64,000 nucleotides of DNA from Marinilabilia salmonicolor (GCF_003003035.1 NZ_PVTS01000018.1:49971-113970); one strand, 5' to 3'; counted from the stretch's first letter, positions 54,655 through 63,663 are shown. Made by a program: numbers and translations. Notes: generated from the letters alone by a model not told the origin.

Positions 54655-55014
54655 ATGAATAGTGTAGAAATAGTCGTACCCGTTGCATTCTTTGGGATGA
54701 TCTTCGGAATAGTAGTTTTGGTAACTTATTACCGCAACAAGAGAATGGAACGAATGGCATTGATTTCATCAGGCCGTGATGCTTCCATCTTTAAGGAAGA
54801 GGACGATAAAGCCAAACTGAGTTCTCTGAAGTACGGAATCTTTTTGGTTGGTCTGGCCATTGGGTTTATTGTTGGCGATTTGATGGCTTTGGCAGGCTCT
54901 GTGACAGAGTGGATAGCTTATATTTCCATGATTTTCCTTTTCGGAGGTGTTTCGTTACTTGTTTTTTATTTGATAGCCCGGAAAATTTTGAAACGGGGAG
55001 AACAGACGGACTGA
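54655..55014 (+). CDS. Small membrane protein (DUF6249-like), probable ECF target
   Basis: A 119-residue protein with three predicted helices: IVVPVAFFGMIFGIVVLVTYY, IFLVGLAIGFIVGDLMALAG and IAYISMIFLFGGVSLLVFYLIA, and a charged loop between the first two (NKRMERMALISSGRDASIFKEEDDKAK). The upstream in-frame codons to 54505 overlap both promoters, so the ATG at 54655 is chosen. DUF6249 is assigned from the general pattern. It is divergent from the sigma gene and shares its promoter motif. Confidence 0.75.
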   Translation: MNSVEIVVPVAFFGMIFGIVVLVTYYRNKRMERMALISSGRDASIFKEEDDKAKLSSLKYGIFLVGLAIGFIVGDLMALAGSVTEWIAYISMIFLFGGVSLLVFYLIARKILKRGEQTD

Positions 55015-55126
55015 CAGAGTGGAATTATTAAGGAAAATGGTGTAAATTTTAAAAAATGAGAAGCAATTAACTTTTATTAACTACTCAAATTGTCCATTTT
55101 ACACTCAATTAGTCATATTTGTATCA

Positions 55127-55207
55127 GGGATTTTTTCATAAAACTTGGATTTAAAATGACTGGATTAAAGAAAGGAGTTTTCTTCTTTCTTTTCCAGTTG
55201 TTTTTTT
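55127..55207 (+). ncRNA. Candidate small RNA, unit A of three
   Basis: A -7-like CATATTTG (55114-55121) precedes the conserved block GATTTTTTCATAAAACTTGG (from 55129). The unit ends in a long hairpin, ACTGGA...TCCAGT with inner AAAGAA/TTCTTT pairing, and a run of seven T. It encodes no protein. Homologous units B and C follow. The 5' end is a prediction. Confidence 0.5.
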
Positions 55208-55265
55208 AACTTCATTTAACTATGATTGTGTGTTTTTAAGTGAATTGTGAGTTAGATTTGTAATA

Positions 55266-55355
55266 GATTTTTTTTCATAGATTTGGATTTGGTTAACAAA
55301 GCTGATTTAAGGGAAAAGGACAGGCGAAAATTATTTCACTGTCCTTTTTTATTTT
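55266..55355 (+). ncRNA. Candidate small RNA, unit B of three
   Basis: TAGATTTG (55253-55260), an exact -7 match, precedes GATTTTTTTTCATAGATTTG and then GGATTTGGTTAACAAAGCTG. It ends with GGACAG/CTGTCC and six T. The first ~50 bases match unit C almost base for base, while the terminator stems differ in sequence but occupy the same place. Confidence 0.55.
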
Positions 55356-55431
55356 ATAAGATCAAAAGTTTAACAAGCTTTAAACCCGTTTTAGTGTTGT
55401 TAATACAAAAAACACCGATATTTGCACTGTA

Positions 55432-55511
55432 GATTTTTTTCATAGACTTGGATTTGGTTAGCAAATGCTGATTTAAAGGGAAAGGGCAGAATATTCTGCC
55501 CTTTTTTTATT
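55432..55511 (+). ncRNA. Candidate small RNA, unit C of three
   Basis: GATATTTG (55417-55424), seven of eight -7 positions, precedes GATTTTTTTCATAGACTTGG and ATTTGGTTAGCAAATGCTG. It ends with the perfect hairpin AAAGGGCAGAATATTCTGCC plus CTTT and a T run. It finishes ~83 bases before the Cmk2-type gene, so it could also be a leader attenuator for that gene. Confidence 0.55.
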
Positions 55512-55593
55512 TTATTTTTCCGGGAAAAATCTTTAAATTTAAAGGCAGATAGCAGTTTTACCGGTTTGACGGGGCTGCCAAATAACATTTGTT

Positions 55594-56301
55594 ATGGATA
55601 ATCTGTTTTTAAAATACATGCGCGAGCGCACCGGTCGGAAGAAAACCGCTCAGGGGCCCAGTTTCGAATCTCCCGGACCGGTAATTACCATTTCAAGGGA
55701 ATATGGCTGTCCGGGCCGCCGGATAGCACGGCAGTTAGCTGAAACCCTTACTGCAAAAAATCGGGCGCAGGGGAACAATCGTGACTGGCGCTGGATCAGC
55801 AAGGAAATTATTGAAGAATCAGCTCGTGAACTCAAACTTTCTCCAGGTATGATGGAGGATTTATCAGAATACAGGGAGCGTGGATTTTTCGAGAATCTTG
55901 CCTTGTTCTTCTCTGATGAGTACTACCCCGGTGATGTTAAAATCAAAAACACCATTGCCAAATTTATTTTCAATGCCTCTACCGAGGGTAATGTTGTTAT
56001 TGTGGGGCGTGCCGCTGAAGCGATTACTAAGAACTTTACCAATTCACTTCATATTAAGATTCAGGCGCCCCTGTCCTGGCGAGCAGAACGTGTTGCCGAA
56101 ATGCAGGGGATGACCATTCAGGAAGCCCGTAAAGAAGCCATGGAAATGGATCATCGCAGGGCTATGTTCCGCAATTATTTTGAAAAAGAACGCCCTGATA
56201 TTGATTATTTCGATATTTTCTTTAACTGTGCAACCCTGTCTGATGAGGAAATCATTGAATCCATCGTTATTCTGGCCGAATCCCGGGGATTTGTTGTTTA
56301 A
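55594..56301 (+). CDS. Cytidylate kinase-like protein (Cmk2 type)
   Basis: A 235-residue NMP-kinase-fold protein. It opens with VITISREYGCPGRRIARQLAE (P-loop-like, about residues 29-49) and has WISKEIIEESARELKLS, FFSDEYYPGDVKIKNTIAKFI, VVIVGRAAEAITKNF and the arginine-rich lid HIKIQAPLSWRAERVAEMQG (about 155-174). This Cytidylate_kin2 family differs from true Cmk; its role in Bacteroidota is unsettled and a signalling or alternative substrate role is possible. Three small-RNA-like units lie directly upstream. Confidence 0.85.
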   Translation: MDNLFLKYMRERTGRKKTAQGPSFESPGPVITISREYGCPGRRIARQLAETLTAKNRAQGNNRDWRWISKEIIEESARELKLSPGMMEDLSEYRERGFFENLALFFSDEYYPGDVKIKNTIAKFIFNASTEGNVVIVGRAAEAITKNFTNSLHIKIQAPLSWRAERVAEMQGMTIQEARKEAMEMDHRRAMFRNYFEKERPDIDYFDIFFNCATLSDEEIIESIVILAESRGFVV

Positions 56302-56316
56302 CCCGGATTATTTTCC

Positions 56317-57174
56317 TTATTTTTTTGTCAATTTACGGAGTAGCTGAATGGCTTGTCCGTAATAGCCTGAACCAAAAAGATTGAGATGATTTAAAACGTG
56401 GTATAGCAAATAGGCAGGTTCACGCTCTGAAGCACCTGCCTTTAGTGGATATGTCTGCTGGTATGCCCGGTAGAAATCTTCTGAAAAGCCGCCAAATAAT
56501 TTGGTCATCGCAAGGTCAGCTTCGCGATGTCCGTAATAAACTGCGGGATCAATCAATACAGGACTGCCCGATTCATCTACCATGTAGTTTCCTCCCCATA
56601 AATCTCCGTGCAGCAGAGCCGGGGGCTCTGCTCCGGCACTGAGTATATCCTCCAATACGGATTCCAGTTTTGAAATCAGAGATGTAAGGGTTTTATCGGC
56701 ATAACCATTTTTTTCAGCCAAACGAAACTGGTAAAGGATTCTTTTGTTCCAATAAAACAAGGGCCAGTTGTTTTTTTCTTCTTCAGAAGCCAGGTTTATT
56801 TGAGGGGTGGAGCCTATGAAATTGTCTTCGAAGAAACCATATCCTTCTGCTGTTCGTTGGTGAAGAAGTGCCAGTTTGTGGCCGAAATATTCGAAAAAGT
56901 CCTTTTTTTTGGATCCGTTTTTAATGTATTCAATTATCAGGCAATCTTTGCTTGTATGTATAACCTCCGGAACTCTGATTACATCGGCGCTTGCAAGCTC
57001 CCGGAGTCCGTTAGCCTCTTTTTCAAACATTCCGTTGCTAAAACCCTGTTTGAGAAAATATTTTTTGCCCGATCGGGTGGAAATGATTTGAGAATCAGCT
57101 ATGCATCCCCCTCCTACAGAGGACATGCTTAAAGGTTCTTCACCGAGAATCTTTGTCAGCTTGTCCGTATTCAT
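56317..57174 (-). CDS. Fructosamine/ribulosamine kinase family protein
   Basis: A 285-residue aminoglycoside-phosphotransferase-like kinase of the FN3K family. It has SVGGGCIADSQIISTRSGKKYFLKQG (ATP-binding start with the conserved Lys, about residues 19-44), catalytic LLHGDLWGGNYMV (about 187-199), metal-binding VLIDPAVYYGHREADLAMT and FWN-type KNNWPLFYWNKRIL. Bacterial members phosphorylate ribulosamines and erythrulosamines on proteins, destabilising glycation adducts. The neighbouring LMW phosphatase gene ends nine bases before its start. Confidence 0.9.
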   Translation of the reverse strand: MNTDKLTKILGEEPLSMSSVGGGCIADSQIISTRSGKKYFLKQGFSNGMFEKEANGLRELASADVIRVPEVIHTSKDCLIIEYIKNGSKKKDFFEYFGHKLALLHQRTAEGYGFFEDNFIGSTPQINLASEEEKNNWPLFYWNKRILYQFRLAEKNGYADKTLTSLISKLESVLEDILSAGAEPPALLHGDLWGGNYMVDESGSPVLIDPAVYYGHREADLAMTKLFGGFSEDFYRAYQQTYPLKAGASEREPAYLLYHVLNHLNLFGSGYYGQAIQLLRKLTKK

Positions 57175-57183
57175 ATCCTAGAT

Positions 57184-57663
57184 TTATTTTTGGTTTTTCA
57201 AAAATCCGAGTAATCCTTTACAGGCCGATTCAAGAAGGTCTAATACCAGTTCGAATCCCTCATCACCCCCGTAATAAGGATCAGGAACTTCGTCGTGATT
57301 GCAGTTGTTGCAGAAGTCAGTCATTTTAAAAATTTTACTGACAGCATCCGATCCGGTGGCAAGTTGTTCCAGGTCACGAATATTCTGATTATCCATTCCG
57401 ATAATCATGTCAAACTCCCTGAAATCTGTTACCGGGTCAACCGGACGACTTATGCTGGTAAGGTTGTAGCCTCTTTTTATTGCATGTCTTTGCATCCGAG
57501 CATCAGCAGGACTTCCGGCATGGTAGTCCGTGATTCCTGCCGAATCGACCACAAAAAAATCCTGGAGACCGTCCCGCTCAATCAATCCGTTAAAAACCGC
57601 TTCAGCACTTGGAGAACGACAAATATTTCCTAAGCAAACAAATAATATTTTCTTTTTTTCCAT
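57184..57663 (-). CDS. Low-molecular-weight protein-tyrosine-phosphatase family enzyme
   Basis: Started at the ATG at 57663 (MEKKKILFVCLGNICRSPSA), since the 37 upstream codons do not resemble the family. The 159 residues include the P-loop CLGNICRS with nucleophile Cys and the essential Arg, the DGLQDFFVVDSAGITDYHAG segment, and the general-acid Asp in VPDPYYGGDEGFE. Classical role: tyrosine dephosphorylation. Given its operon with an FN3K homologue, it may instead act on phosphorylated ribulosamine-type sugar adducts. Confidence 0.92.
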   Translation of the reverse strand: MEKKKILFVCLGNICRSPSAEAVFNGLIERDGLQDFFVVDSAGITDYHAGSPADARMQRHAIKRGYNLTSISRPVDPVTDFREFDMIIGMDNQNIRDLEQLATGSDAVSKIFKMTDFCNNCNHDEVPDPYYGGDEGFELVLDLLESACKGLLGFLKNQK

Positions 57664-57945
57664 AACTAATGAGTCTTTCTGCAAATATAGTTTTTTAGCG
57701 ACTAATAACCGGAGGAACTTTACTTTGAGGATAAATGTTTCAGATTTCCACAGGGTGTGGATATTGTTCCCCAATTTACCATGGCCTGACTTTGTATTGA
57801 ATTTCCGGATTATTGAGTTTATGTTCTGTAAGTCATATTTTTAGGTGTGTTTTTTGGTTGCCTTATTTTGTCCTGGCACACTCTTTTCAATACAAAAGAC
57901 AACAAACAAATATAATTTTAGATGTTTAACCTAAAAGTAAAAGTT

Positions 57946-58263
57946 ATGAAAAGGAAATTTTTATTTGTATTGACAAGTGTGTTTTTTTTGGCAGTAACTC
58001 CATTTGTTTCTGCAATGACTATGGACGATGTAACAACTGCTGTTGAGCAGGAGTTGACCTTTACCGACATTGAGGTAAGCGAAGTTCCTTCAGAAGTAAT
58101 CGAAGCTGCCAAGAAGGAGTTTCCCGGAACTGAAGTGGAAAAAGCACAGGTTGCTGAAGTGTCCGGAGAAAAGATCTACAAGATTGTTGTAAAAGATGCT
58201 GATGGTGTTAACCAGACCGGTCTTTACAACAGCAATGGGGACAGTTATGTTCCTGAGGCATAG
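57946..58263 (+). CDS. Small secreted PepSY-like protein
   Basis: A 105-residue protein with a signal peptide (MKRKFLFVLTSVFFLAVTPF, cut after ...VSA), followed by a PepSY_like-type domain (VSEVPSEVIEAAKKEFPGTEVEKAQVAEVSGEKIYKIVVKDADG). Such domains occur in secreted or periplasmic proteins of Bacteroidota with inhibitor-like or ligand-binding roles; the exact role is unknown. The ATG at 57946 is preferred to one eight codons earlier because of the signal peptide. A TGGCAC-like string is at 57874-57879. Confidence 0.8.
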   Translation: MKRKFLFVLTSVFFLAVTPFVSAMTMDDVTTAVEQELTFTDIEVSEVPSEVIEAAKKEFPGTEVEKAQVAEVSGEKIYKIVVKDADGVNQTGLYNSNGDSYVPEA

Positions 58264-58332
58264 ATTTACTTCTTGACACTTTAAATGCGGTTAATTAATT
58301 GAATTTTAACACCAGGCCCCTTTCTGGCAATG

Positions 58333-58510
58333 AACCTGCTTTATTCATAATTTATTTAGTACGATGTTCAACTACCTGTGAAATACAGCCGTCCTCAACA
58401 AAATGGATTTGAAAATAATCTATTATTTCCTGCATCCATTTTGCCTGCGGTTGGTTGTATTTCTTAATATTTGAATATCTCATCACAACAATTCATGAAT
58501 AAAGCAGGTT
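58333..58510. mobile_element. MITE-like nested palindrome
   Basis: A perfect 16-bp inverted repeat, AACCTGCTTTATTCAT (58333-58348) and ATGAATAAAGCAGGTT (58495-58510), bounds a 178-base element. Inside lies a second perfect palindrome, CAAAATGGAT/ATCCATTTTG (58399-58443), with a third small one in its loop. There is no ORF. The shape fits a non-autonomous element moved by an IS transposase. I could not define a target-site duplication. Confidence 0.6.
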
Positions 58511-58511
58511 A

Positions 58512-58543
58512 GGGCGTATCCGGATTTCCGGGTGCGCCTTTTT
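58512..58543 (+). terminator. Terminator after the PepSY-like gene
   Basis: GGCG...TCCGG-ATTT-CCGGG...CGCC followed by TTTTT, directly at the right end of the MITE-like element. Confidence 0.8.
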
Positions 58544-58610
58544 GTTGCTTTATTCGGAGGAAGGGGTAAAATTCATTATCTTTAAAGCTGTAAAAGAACT
58601 TTTACAGGGT

Positions 58611-59927
58611 ATGCAAAAGAAAATTCTTATTGTTGACGACGATACATCATTTGGCATGATGGTCAGTGGTTTTTTGAAAAAGAAGGGACATGACTCCGTT
58701 CTTTCCGGGAATGTTTTCGGGGCAGTTGACCATCTAAAGAAAGAAACTTTCGATTTGGTCCTAACGGATTACCGGCTTCCTGACGGTACCGGAATGGATG
58801 TGTTGGAAAAAAGTAAACAGTTTTCTTCGAATACTCCGGTGGTGTTGATTACTGCTTATTCTGAAATCAGAGTCGCTGTGGATGCCATAAAAAAAGGTGC
58901 TTACGAATACATTACCAAGCCGGTAAATGCTGATGAACTTTTACATGTGGTAACCAAAGCTTTTAAGAATAATCGTAAGAGTCCATCTTCCAATTCTGAA
59001 TATATATCCGGTAACGGGGAGGAAGCCCGTCGTATGGAGGAACATATCCGGCTGGTTGCCCCCACCGAAGTGGCTGTGCTTATTCAGGGGGAAAGCGGCA
59101 CAGGGAAGGAGTATGTGGCCCGGCGAATTCATCAGTTGAGCAATCATGCCGATGCACCATTTGTCGCTGTTGATTGTGGTGCATTAACGCCCGAAATTGC
59201 TTCCAGTGAACTGTTTGGCCACATAAAGGGGAGTTTTACGGGTGCAGTGGATAATAAAACAGGCCATTTTGAAAGCGTGGGCAGGGGGACCATCTTTTTG
59301 GATGAGGTAGGAAATTTAAGTTATGAAGTACAGGTCAAGCTGCTAAGAGCAATTCAGGAAAGAAAGGCAAGACGACTGGGAAGTAACACTGAATTTGCCA
59401 TTGAAGCCCGTATTGTTGCGGCGACCAATGATGACCTGAGGAACAGTTCGATGAACGGATCATTCAGAGAGGATCTTTATCACCGTTTAAATGAGTTTCA
59501 GATTTCAGTGCCTCCTTTGCGGGCCAGGCGTGATGATCTTTTAAAATATGCCAACTATTTTAGGGAGAAGGCAGCAGCGGAGTTTGGGAAAGAGATTGAA
59601 GGATTTTCAGAAGCCGTACTTGGGATTTTTGAACGCTATGAATGGCCCGGTAACTTAAGGGAGTTACGCAATGTTGTACGTCGGTCGGTTTTGCTTACTC
59701 AGGGCGATTTTGTAGAAAAAGCATCAATCCCTCCTGAACTGGAAATACCCTCTGGAAAAACAGATCAGGAACTAAATTTATCGGATGCGCGTAATGCAAC
59801 TGAAAAGCAGATGATAGAGGAAGTTCTTGTGAAAACGCGCCACAATAAGAGTGAAACAGCCAGATTGCTGGGGATGGATCGAAAAACATTGTACAATAAA
59901 ATGCAAAAGCTGAACATAGATTATTAG
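58611..59927 (+). CDS. NtrC-family sigma-54-dependent response regulator
   Basis: A 438-residue regulator, started at the ATG at 58611 (MQKKILIVDDDTSFGMMV). Receiver domain about 1-120 with Asp53 in LVLTDYRLPDGTG and Lys in YITKPVN. AAA+ domain about 140-370: Walker A QGESGTGKEYVAR, the sigma-54 contact loop KGSFTGAV (Ser in place of the first Ala of GAFTGA), Walker B GTIFLDEVGNL, and arginine-rich DLYHRLNEF. A Fis-type HTH closes it (NKSETARLLGMDRKTLYNKM). It should activate sigma-54 promoters. The convergent hybrid kinase gene overlaps its end by four bases. Confidence 0.94.
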   Translation: MQKKILIVDDDTSFGMMVSGFLKKKGHDSVLSGNVFGAVDHLKKETFDLVLTDYRLPDGTGMDVLEKSKQFSSNTPVVLITAYSEIRVAVDAIKKGAYEYITKPVNADELLHVVTKAFKNNRKSPSSNSEYISGNGEEARRMEEHIRLVAPTEVAVLIQGESGTGKEYVARRIHQLSNHADAPFVAVDCGALTPEIASSELFGHIKGSFTGAVDNKTGHFESVGRGTIFLDEVGNLSYEVQVKLLRAIQERKARRLGSNTEFAIEARIVAATNDDLRNSSMNGSFREDLYHRLNEFQISVPPLRARRDDLLKYANYFREKAAAEFGKEIEGFSEAVLGIFERYEWPGNLRELRNVVRRSVLLTQGDFVEKASIPPELEIPSGKTDQELNLSDARNATEKQMIEEVLVKTRHNKSETARLLGMDRKTLYNKMQKLNIDY

Positions 59928-62410
59928 TCTTTTGCAAATATTGCTTCAGACAGCTCTTTTTCAACCATGTTCCAGTGCTTTTTCAAACGCTTTAGTCCCC
60001 TTTTCAGCTCGGGGGTATTTCCCGGTTTCTTTCCAAGGATTTCGATGCCTTTAAGGATTACGGAACCTTTGGAAATGCCAAATTGCCTGAATCCTGTCTG
60101 CATTTTATGAGCGTGTTCAGCTATTTCTCCGTGTTTTTTTGCTGAAATGAGTTTTGACAATTCCGAAAGATTCTTTTTTGTATCTGAAATAAATGTCTCT
60201 GTTATGGAAGTCAGAAACTCCATGTCATCCCCTGTAAAGGAAGTGACTCCGGCGAGATCGAAGCTTTGACGATTCGGGACATCTGAATGTGAAGCGTTGT
60301 TTTTTTTAATTTTATTTTCTCCGGGTTCTTTTTTGTCCTGAATTCGTGATATTCTTTTTAGAAGGTCTTCTTTTGAAAATGGTTTGGGCAGAATAAAGAC
60401 CTGGTCTGTTTTCTTCAGATCCTCTGTGGAGGCATGTTCATTCACGGCTGCAGATAACAGCAGGATAGGGGTGGAATGACTTTCGCGCACTTTCTTAATG
60501 AATTGGATGCCATTGATTTCAGGCATTCTCAGGTCCGTAATAATTAGTGAGAAACGCTCGGATTCCAGGTGTTTTAGAGCTTCAACGGGGCTTCTGTATC
60601 CGGTAACCTGAACTTTTTCGCCTAAAAAGCCTCTGACCAGTTTTTCAATAAGAGGGTCATCGTCCACAATCAGGATTTTCCCTTCGTTAAATGTTTTTGC
60701 TGGGGTATCGTTCTTTTTTTCGGTGGTTTGTTTCTCCTTTTGAAAAGGGATGGAAAAATGAAATATGCTTCCTTTTCCCGGTTCACTTTCTGCACTTATC
60801 CGGCCGCCCATGGCCTCGGTTAGTTTTTTGCTGATGGCCAGCCCAAGTCCGGTGCCTTTCTCAGGATTTTTTTGAGGAGTGAATTGCTTGAATTCATCAA
60901 AGATATACTGTGTTTTCTCTTTTGGGATGCCCGGGCCGGTGTCACTCACCTCAAAATACAACTGGTTGTTGCGGGTGGTAAAACTCAGGTGGACTCTGCC
61001 ATGGTCTGTGAATTTTATGGCATTTCCTGTCAGGTTGAAGAGTATTTGTTTTAACCTTGTACGATCTCCCCAAAAATCAAGATCCTTCGGGGTTGCGGAG
61101 TAGGTGAAATCCAGATGTTTTTGTTCGGCTTTGGGCTTTAATGTCAGGTATGTTTCCTCTATCAATTTGCCGGAAGTAATCTGCTCTTTTTGTAACTGAA
61201 GTTTGCCTTCCTGGAGTGTTGAATAATCCAGGATGTCATTTACCAGCGAAAGCAAATGCAGCGCGGAATTGTGAATGATGGAGGCGGACTCGCTTTCATT
61301 CTGCATGAGTTCTGAGAATCCGATGATTGCGGTTAGAGGGGTGCGGATTTCATGGCTCATATTGGCCAGGAATTTTTCCTTTACTTTCATAAGGGAAGCA
61401 ATTTTTTCCCGGGATGCAATGAGTTCTTCTTTATATCGGCGACTTCTTTTCAAATCATTTCCAATCCGGATGATGAAGCTCAGAATGATTAAAAGACCTG
61501 ATAACCCTAATACGATGACTTTTAAGAAGATGTCTGTTTTTAGGTGCTCCAGTTGTGCCTGGTGATTTTCTGATTCTTTAATCGCTTGTTCTTCCAGCTT
61601 TTTTACAAAGGTTCTGATGGTTCCGGTAAGTTGGTTCTCCAGAAGTATCAATCCCTGTTCGCGTCTGGACAAGAGATTGGAAAAGTGTTTGTCTTGTTCC
61701 TCTATTTTTTGCAGTTGCTGTTTTACTTCTTTCAAAGCCGGACCTTCAATTGTTCGTGTTGTAATGGATGAATCCACAACTTGAGCAATGTTAGGCGTTT
61801 TAACCGGCAGTGCCTCCTGATCGTTTTTTTCGCCCGAAAGGAAACTGGCTATGCGGCCAAAGAAACCTTTCTGGTCAGGAGCTGATGGAATCGTTTCCAC
61901 AGAATCGGCAACGTGGATGCTGGACCAGGTAATTTTATTGATTTGAATGCTTAAGCTATCCGGAAGTAATGGAACAATTTCACCATAACGCTGGCGATAT
62001 CGGTTGATTTCACTTAGTTCAAAAATGTTTTGAGTTTGTTGGTGTTTTTTGTTAATCAGGTTTTCAAGAGTATCTGTATAAGCCAGGTAAGAGCTGTCGG
62101 CAAATAGCTTTCGCAGGTTGTCCAGACTTTGACGGAGTGAGTCCTGTAAACTCAGATATGCTTTTTGTTCTTTTGAAATCCCTTTTATGCGGTAACTCCT
62201 TGCTTTTCCCTCGGATTCCTGAAGGTGAAACATCAGTTCGTTAAGGGCCATCAGGCGCTTGTTTAAAGGATCTTCCTTCCGGCTTTCGTGCAGATAACGG
62301 ATAATGCCGGTATAGCTGATGAAGAAAGCCAGAACAGCAATGATCAGAAAAAGAAAGAAGCCTGTGGTTACTTTCCGGTTGATACTTTTTTCAGGAAAAT
62401 TATGGTGCAT
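59924..62410 (-). CDS. Hybrid histidine kinase with receiver and Hpt domains
   Basis: An 828-residue membrane kinase: N-terminal helix (VTTGFFLFLIIAVLAFFISY), a CHASE3-like extracellular region (about 35-280, with RSYRIKGISKEQ), a second helix (VIVLGLSGLLIILSFIIRIG), HisKA (NMSHEIRTPLTAIIGFS), HATPase_c (GNAIKFTDHG, VSDTGPGI, GTGLGLAIS), a receiver (ILIVDDDPLIEKLV, IITDLRMPEINGIQ, about 570-685) and a C-terminal Hpt domain with phosphorylatable His in AEHAHKMQTG. The Hpt would hand phosphate to a separate regulator; the convergent NtrC-family gene is the obvious candidate. Confidence 0.94.
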   Translation of the reverse strand: MHHNFPEKSINRKVTTGFFLFLIIAVLAFFISYTGIIRYLHESRKEDPLNKRLMALNELMFHLQESEGKARSYRIKGISKEQKAYLSLQDSLRQSLDNLRKLFADSSYLAYTDTLENLINKKHQQTQNIFELSEINRYRQRYGEIVPLLPDSLSIQINKITWSSIHVADSVETIPSAPDQKGFFGRIASFLSGEKNDQEALPVKTPNIAQVVDSSITTRTIEGPALKEVKQQLQKIEEQDKHFSNLLSRREQGLILLENQLTGTIRTFVKKLEEQAIKESENHQAQLEHLKTDIFLKVIVLGLSGLLIILSFIIRIGNDLKRSRRYKEELIASREKIASLMKVKEKFLANMSHEIRTPLTAIIGFSELMQNESESASIIHNSALHLLSLVNDILDYSTLQEGKLQLQKEQITSGKLIEETYLTLKPKAEQKHLDFTYSATPKDLDFWGDRTRLKQILFNLTGNAIKFTDHGRVHLSFTTRNNQLYFEVSDTGPGIPKEKTQYIFDEFKQFTPQKNPEKGTGLGLAISKKLTEAMGGRISAESEPGKGSIFHFSIPFQKEKQTTEKKNDTPAKTFNEGKILIVDDDPLIEKLVRGFLGEKVQVTGYRSPVEALKHLESERFSLIITDLRMPEINGIQFIKKVRESHSTPILLLSAAVNEHASTEDLKKTDQVFILPKPFSKEDLLKRISRIQDKKEPGENKIKKNNASHSDVPNRQSFDLAGVTSFTGDDMEFLTSITETFISDTKKNLSELSKLISAKKHGEIAEHAHKMQTGFRQFGISKGSVILKGIEILGKKPGNTPELKRGLKRLKKHWNMVEKELSEAIFAKD

Positions 62411-62560
62411 AATTCTGTCTTTTGAACGTCGGGTTTTGATGTCATTTTGTCAACTTCAGGTATCTGATTATCTGTGTTTTTGGTCATTTTGTCGGATGTT
62501 TGATTTCTTCTTAAGGCTGGCGCAGACTTTGCATTGATCTGAAGAAAAAACCATACCAAA

Positions 62561-63520
62561 ATGCAATATAAGAATTACTATAAAACATTAGGTGTATCAA
62601 AAGATGCTACTCAGGATGAGATTAAAAAGGCATATCGGAAGCTGGCGGTAAAATACCATCCTGACAAGAATCCTGACAATAAAGAAACTGAGAACAAATT
62701 TAAGGAAATAAATGAGGCTTATGAGGTATTGAAGGATCCCGAAAAACGGAAGAAATATGATCAGTTGGGCTCCAATTGGAAGCAGTATGAAAACGCCGGA
62801 TATGGTGGATCACAGGGTGCCGGTTTTGGTGGATTTGACTGGTCGCAGTTTGGAGGGCAGCCCGGAGGTGGACGTTCCTATTCTTTTGGAGGTGATATGG
62901 GAGATGTGTTTGGCAGCTCGGGAGGTTTCTCCGATTTCTTCAATATGTTTTTTGGAGGAATGGGAGGAGCCGGAACCACAGGGTTTGGAGGTTCTCGTGC
63001 TGCTAAAGGACAGGACTTGAAAGCCGATCTGGATTTGTCTGTTAGCGAGGCTTATCACGGGACTACCCGCATCCTGAATGTGAATGGGAGAAAACTCAGG
63101 GTTAATATAAAACCGGGAGCTTATGAGGGCCAGGAGTTACGGATTAAAGGTAGGGGAGCTGCCGGAGTAGCTGGTGGCCAAAATGGGGATATTTATCTGA
63201 GAATTAAAATTCAGTCCGACACAGAATACAGAATTGATGGGCGCAATATAATAAAAGAGGTTCCTGTTGACTTCTTTACCGCAACGTTGGGCGGAAAGCT
63301 GCGGGTAAACACTCCCGGAGGGGTGGTCAATGTGACCATTCCCAAAGGAACACAGCCCGGGCGCACACTGCGCCTCCGTGGTAAGGGGATGCCAAATCAA
63401 AGGCAATCAGGTGTAAATGGTGACTTATTGCTTCGGTTAAAAGTTGAGATTCCGACAGAATTAACCAATGAAGAAGAAAAGCTGGTTAAAAAGTGGAGAG
63501 AAGTATGGCAGAAAAAATAA
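62561..63520 (+). CDS. cbpA: CbpA-type DnaJ-family co-chaperone
   Basis: A 319-residue J protein. The J domain (about 4-70) has the HPD tripeptide in [32 protein letters not shown] Gly/Phe-rich region follows (about 85-150, [19 protein letters not shown]), then two C-terminal substrate domains ([56 protein letters not shown]). There is no CxxCxGxG zinc finger, which separates it from DnaJ. It should stimulate DnaK. Confidence 0.9.
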   Translation: MQYKNYYKTLGVSKDATQDEIKKAYRKLAVKYHPDKNPDNKETENKFKEINEAYEVLKDPEKRKKYDQLGSNWKQYENAGYGGSQGAGFGGFDWSQFGGQPGGGRSYSFGGDMGDVFGSSGGFSDFFNMFFGGMGGAGTTGFGGSRAAKGQDLKADLDLSVSEAYHGTTRILNVNGRKLRVNIKPGAYEGQELRIKGRGAAGVAGGQNGDIYLRIKIQSDTEYRIDGRNIIKEVPVDFFTATLGGKLRVNTPGGVVNVTIPKGTQPGRTLRLRGKGMPNQRQSGVNGDLLLRLKVEIPTELTNEEEKLVKKWREVWQKK

Positions 63521-63593
63521 GGTATTCAAGTGTCGATAATAGAGAGTATTAGGGTTATGTGGAGAAAAAAAGGAAATTTTTTCCAGTATTAAA

Positions 63594-63625
63594 ATTGGAG
63601 AATATCACCAAATCACCTACATTTG
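63594..63625 (+). promoter_or_regulatory. Promoter of the tRNA-like array and tRNA-Met
   Basis: ATTG (63594-63597), a 20-base spacer and TACATTTG (63618-63625) match the Bacteroidota promoter well. The predicted start near 63632 precedes all three units of the array. Confidence 0.65.
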
Positions 63626-63663
63626 CAACCGCAAAACGGAAATAAACGGTTTGCGGAAGTAAT

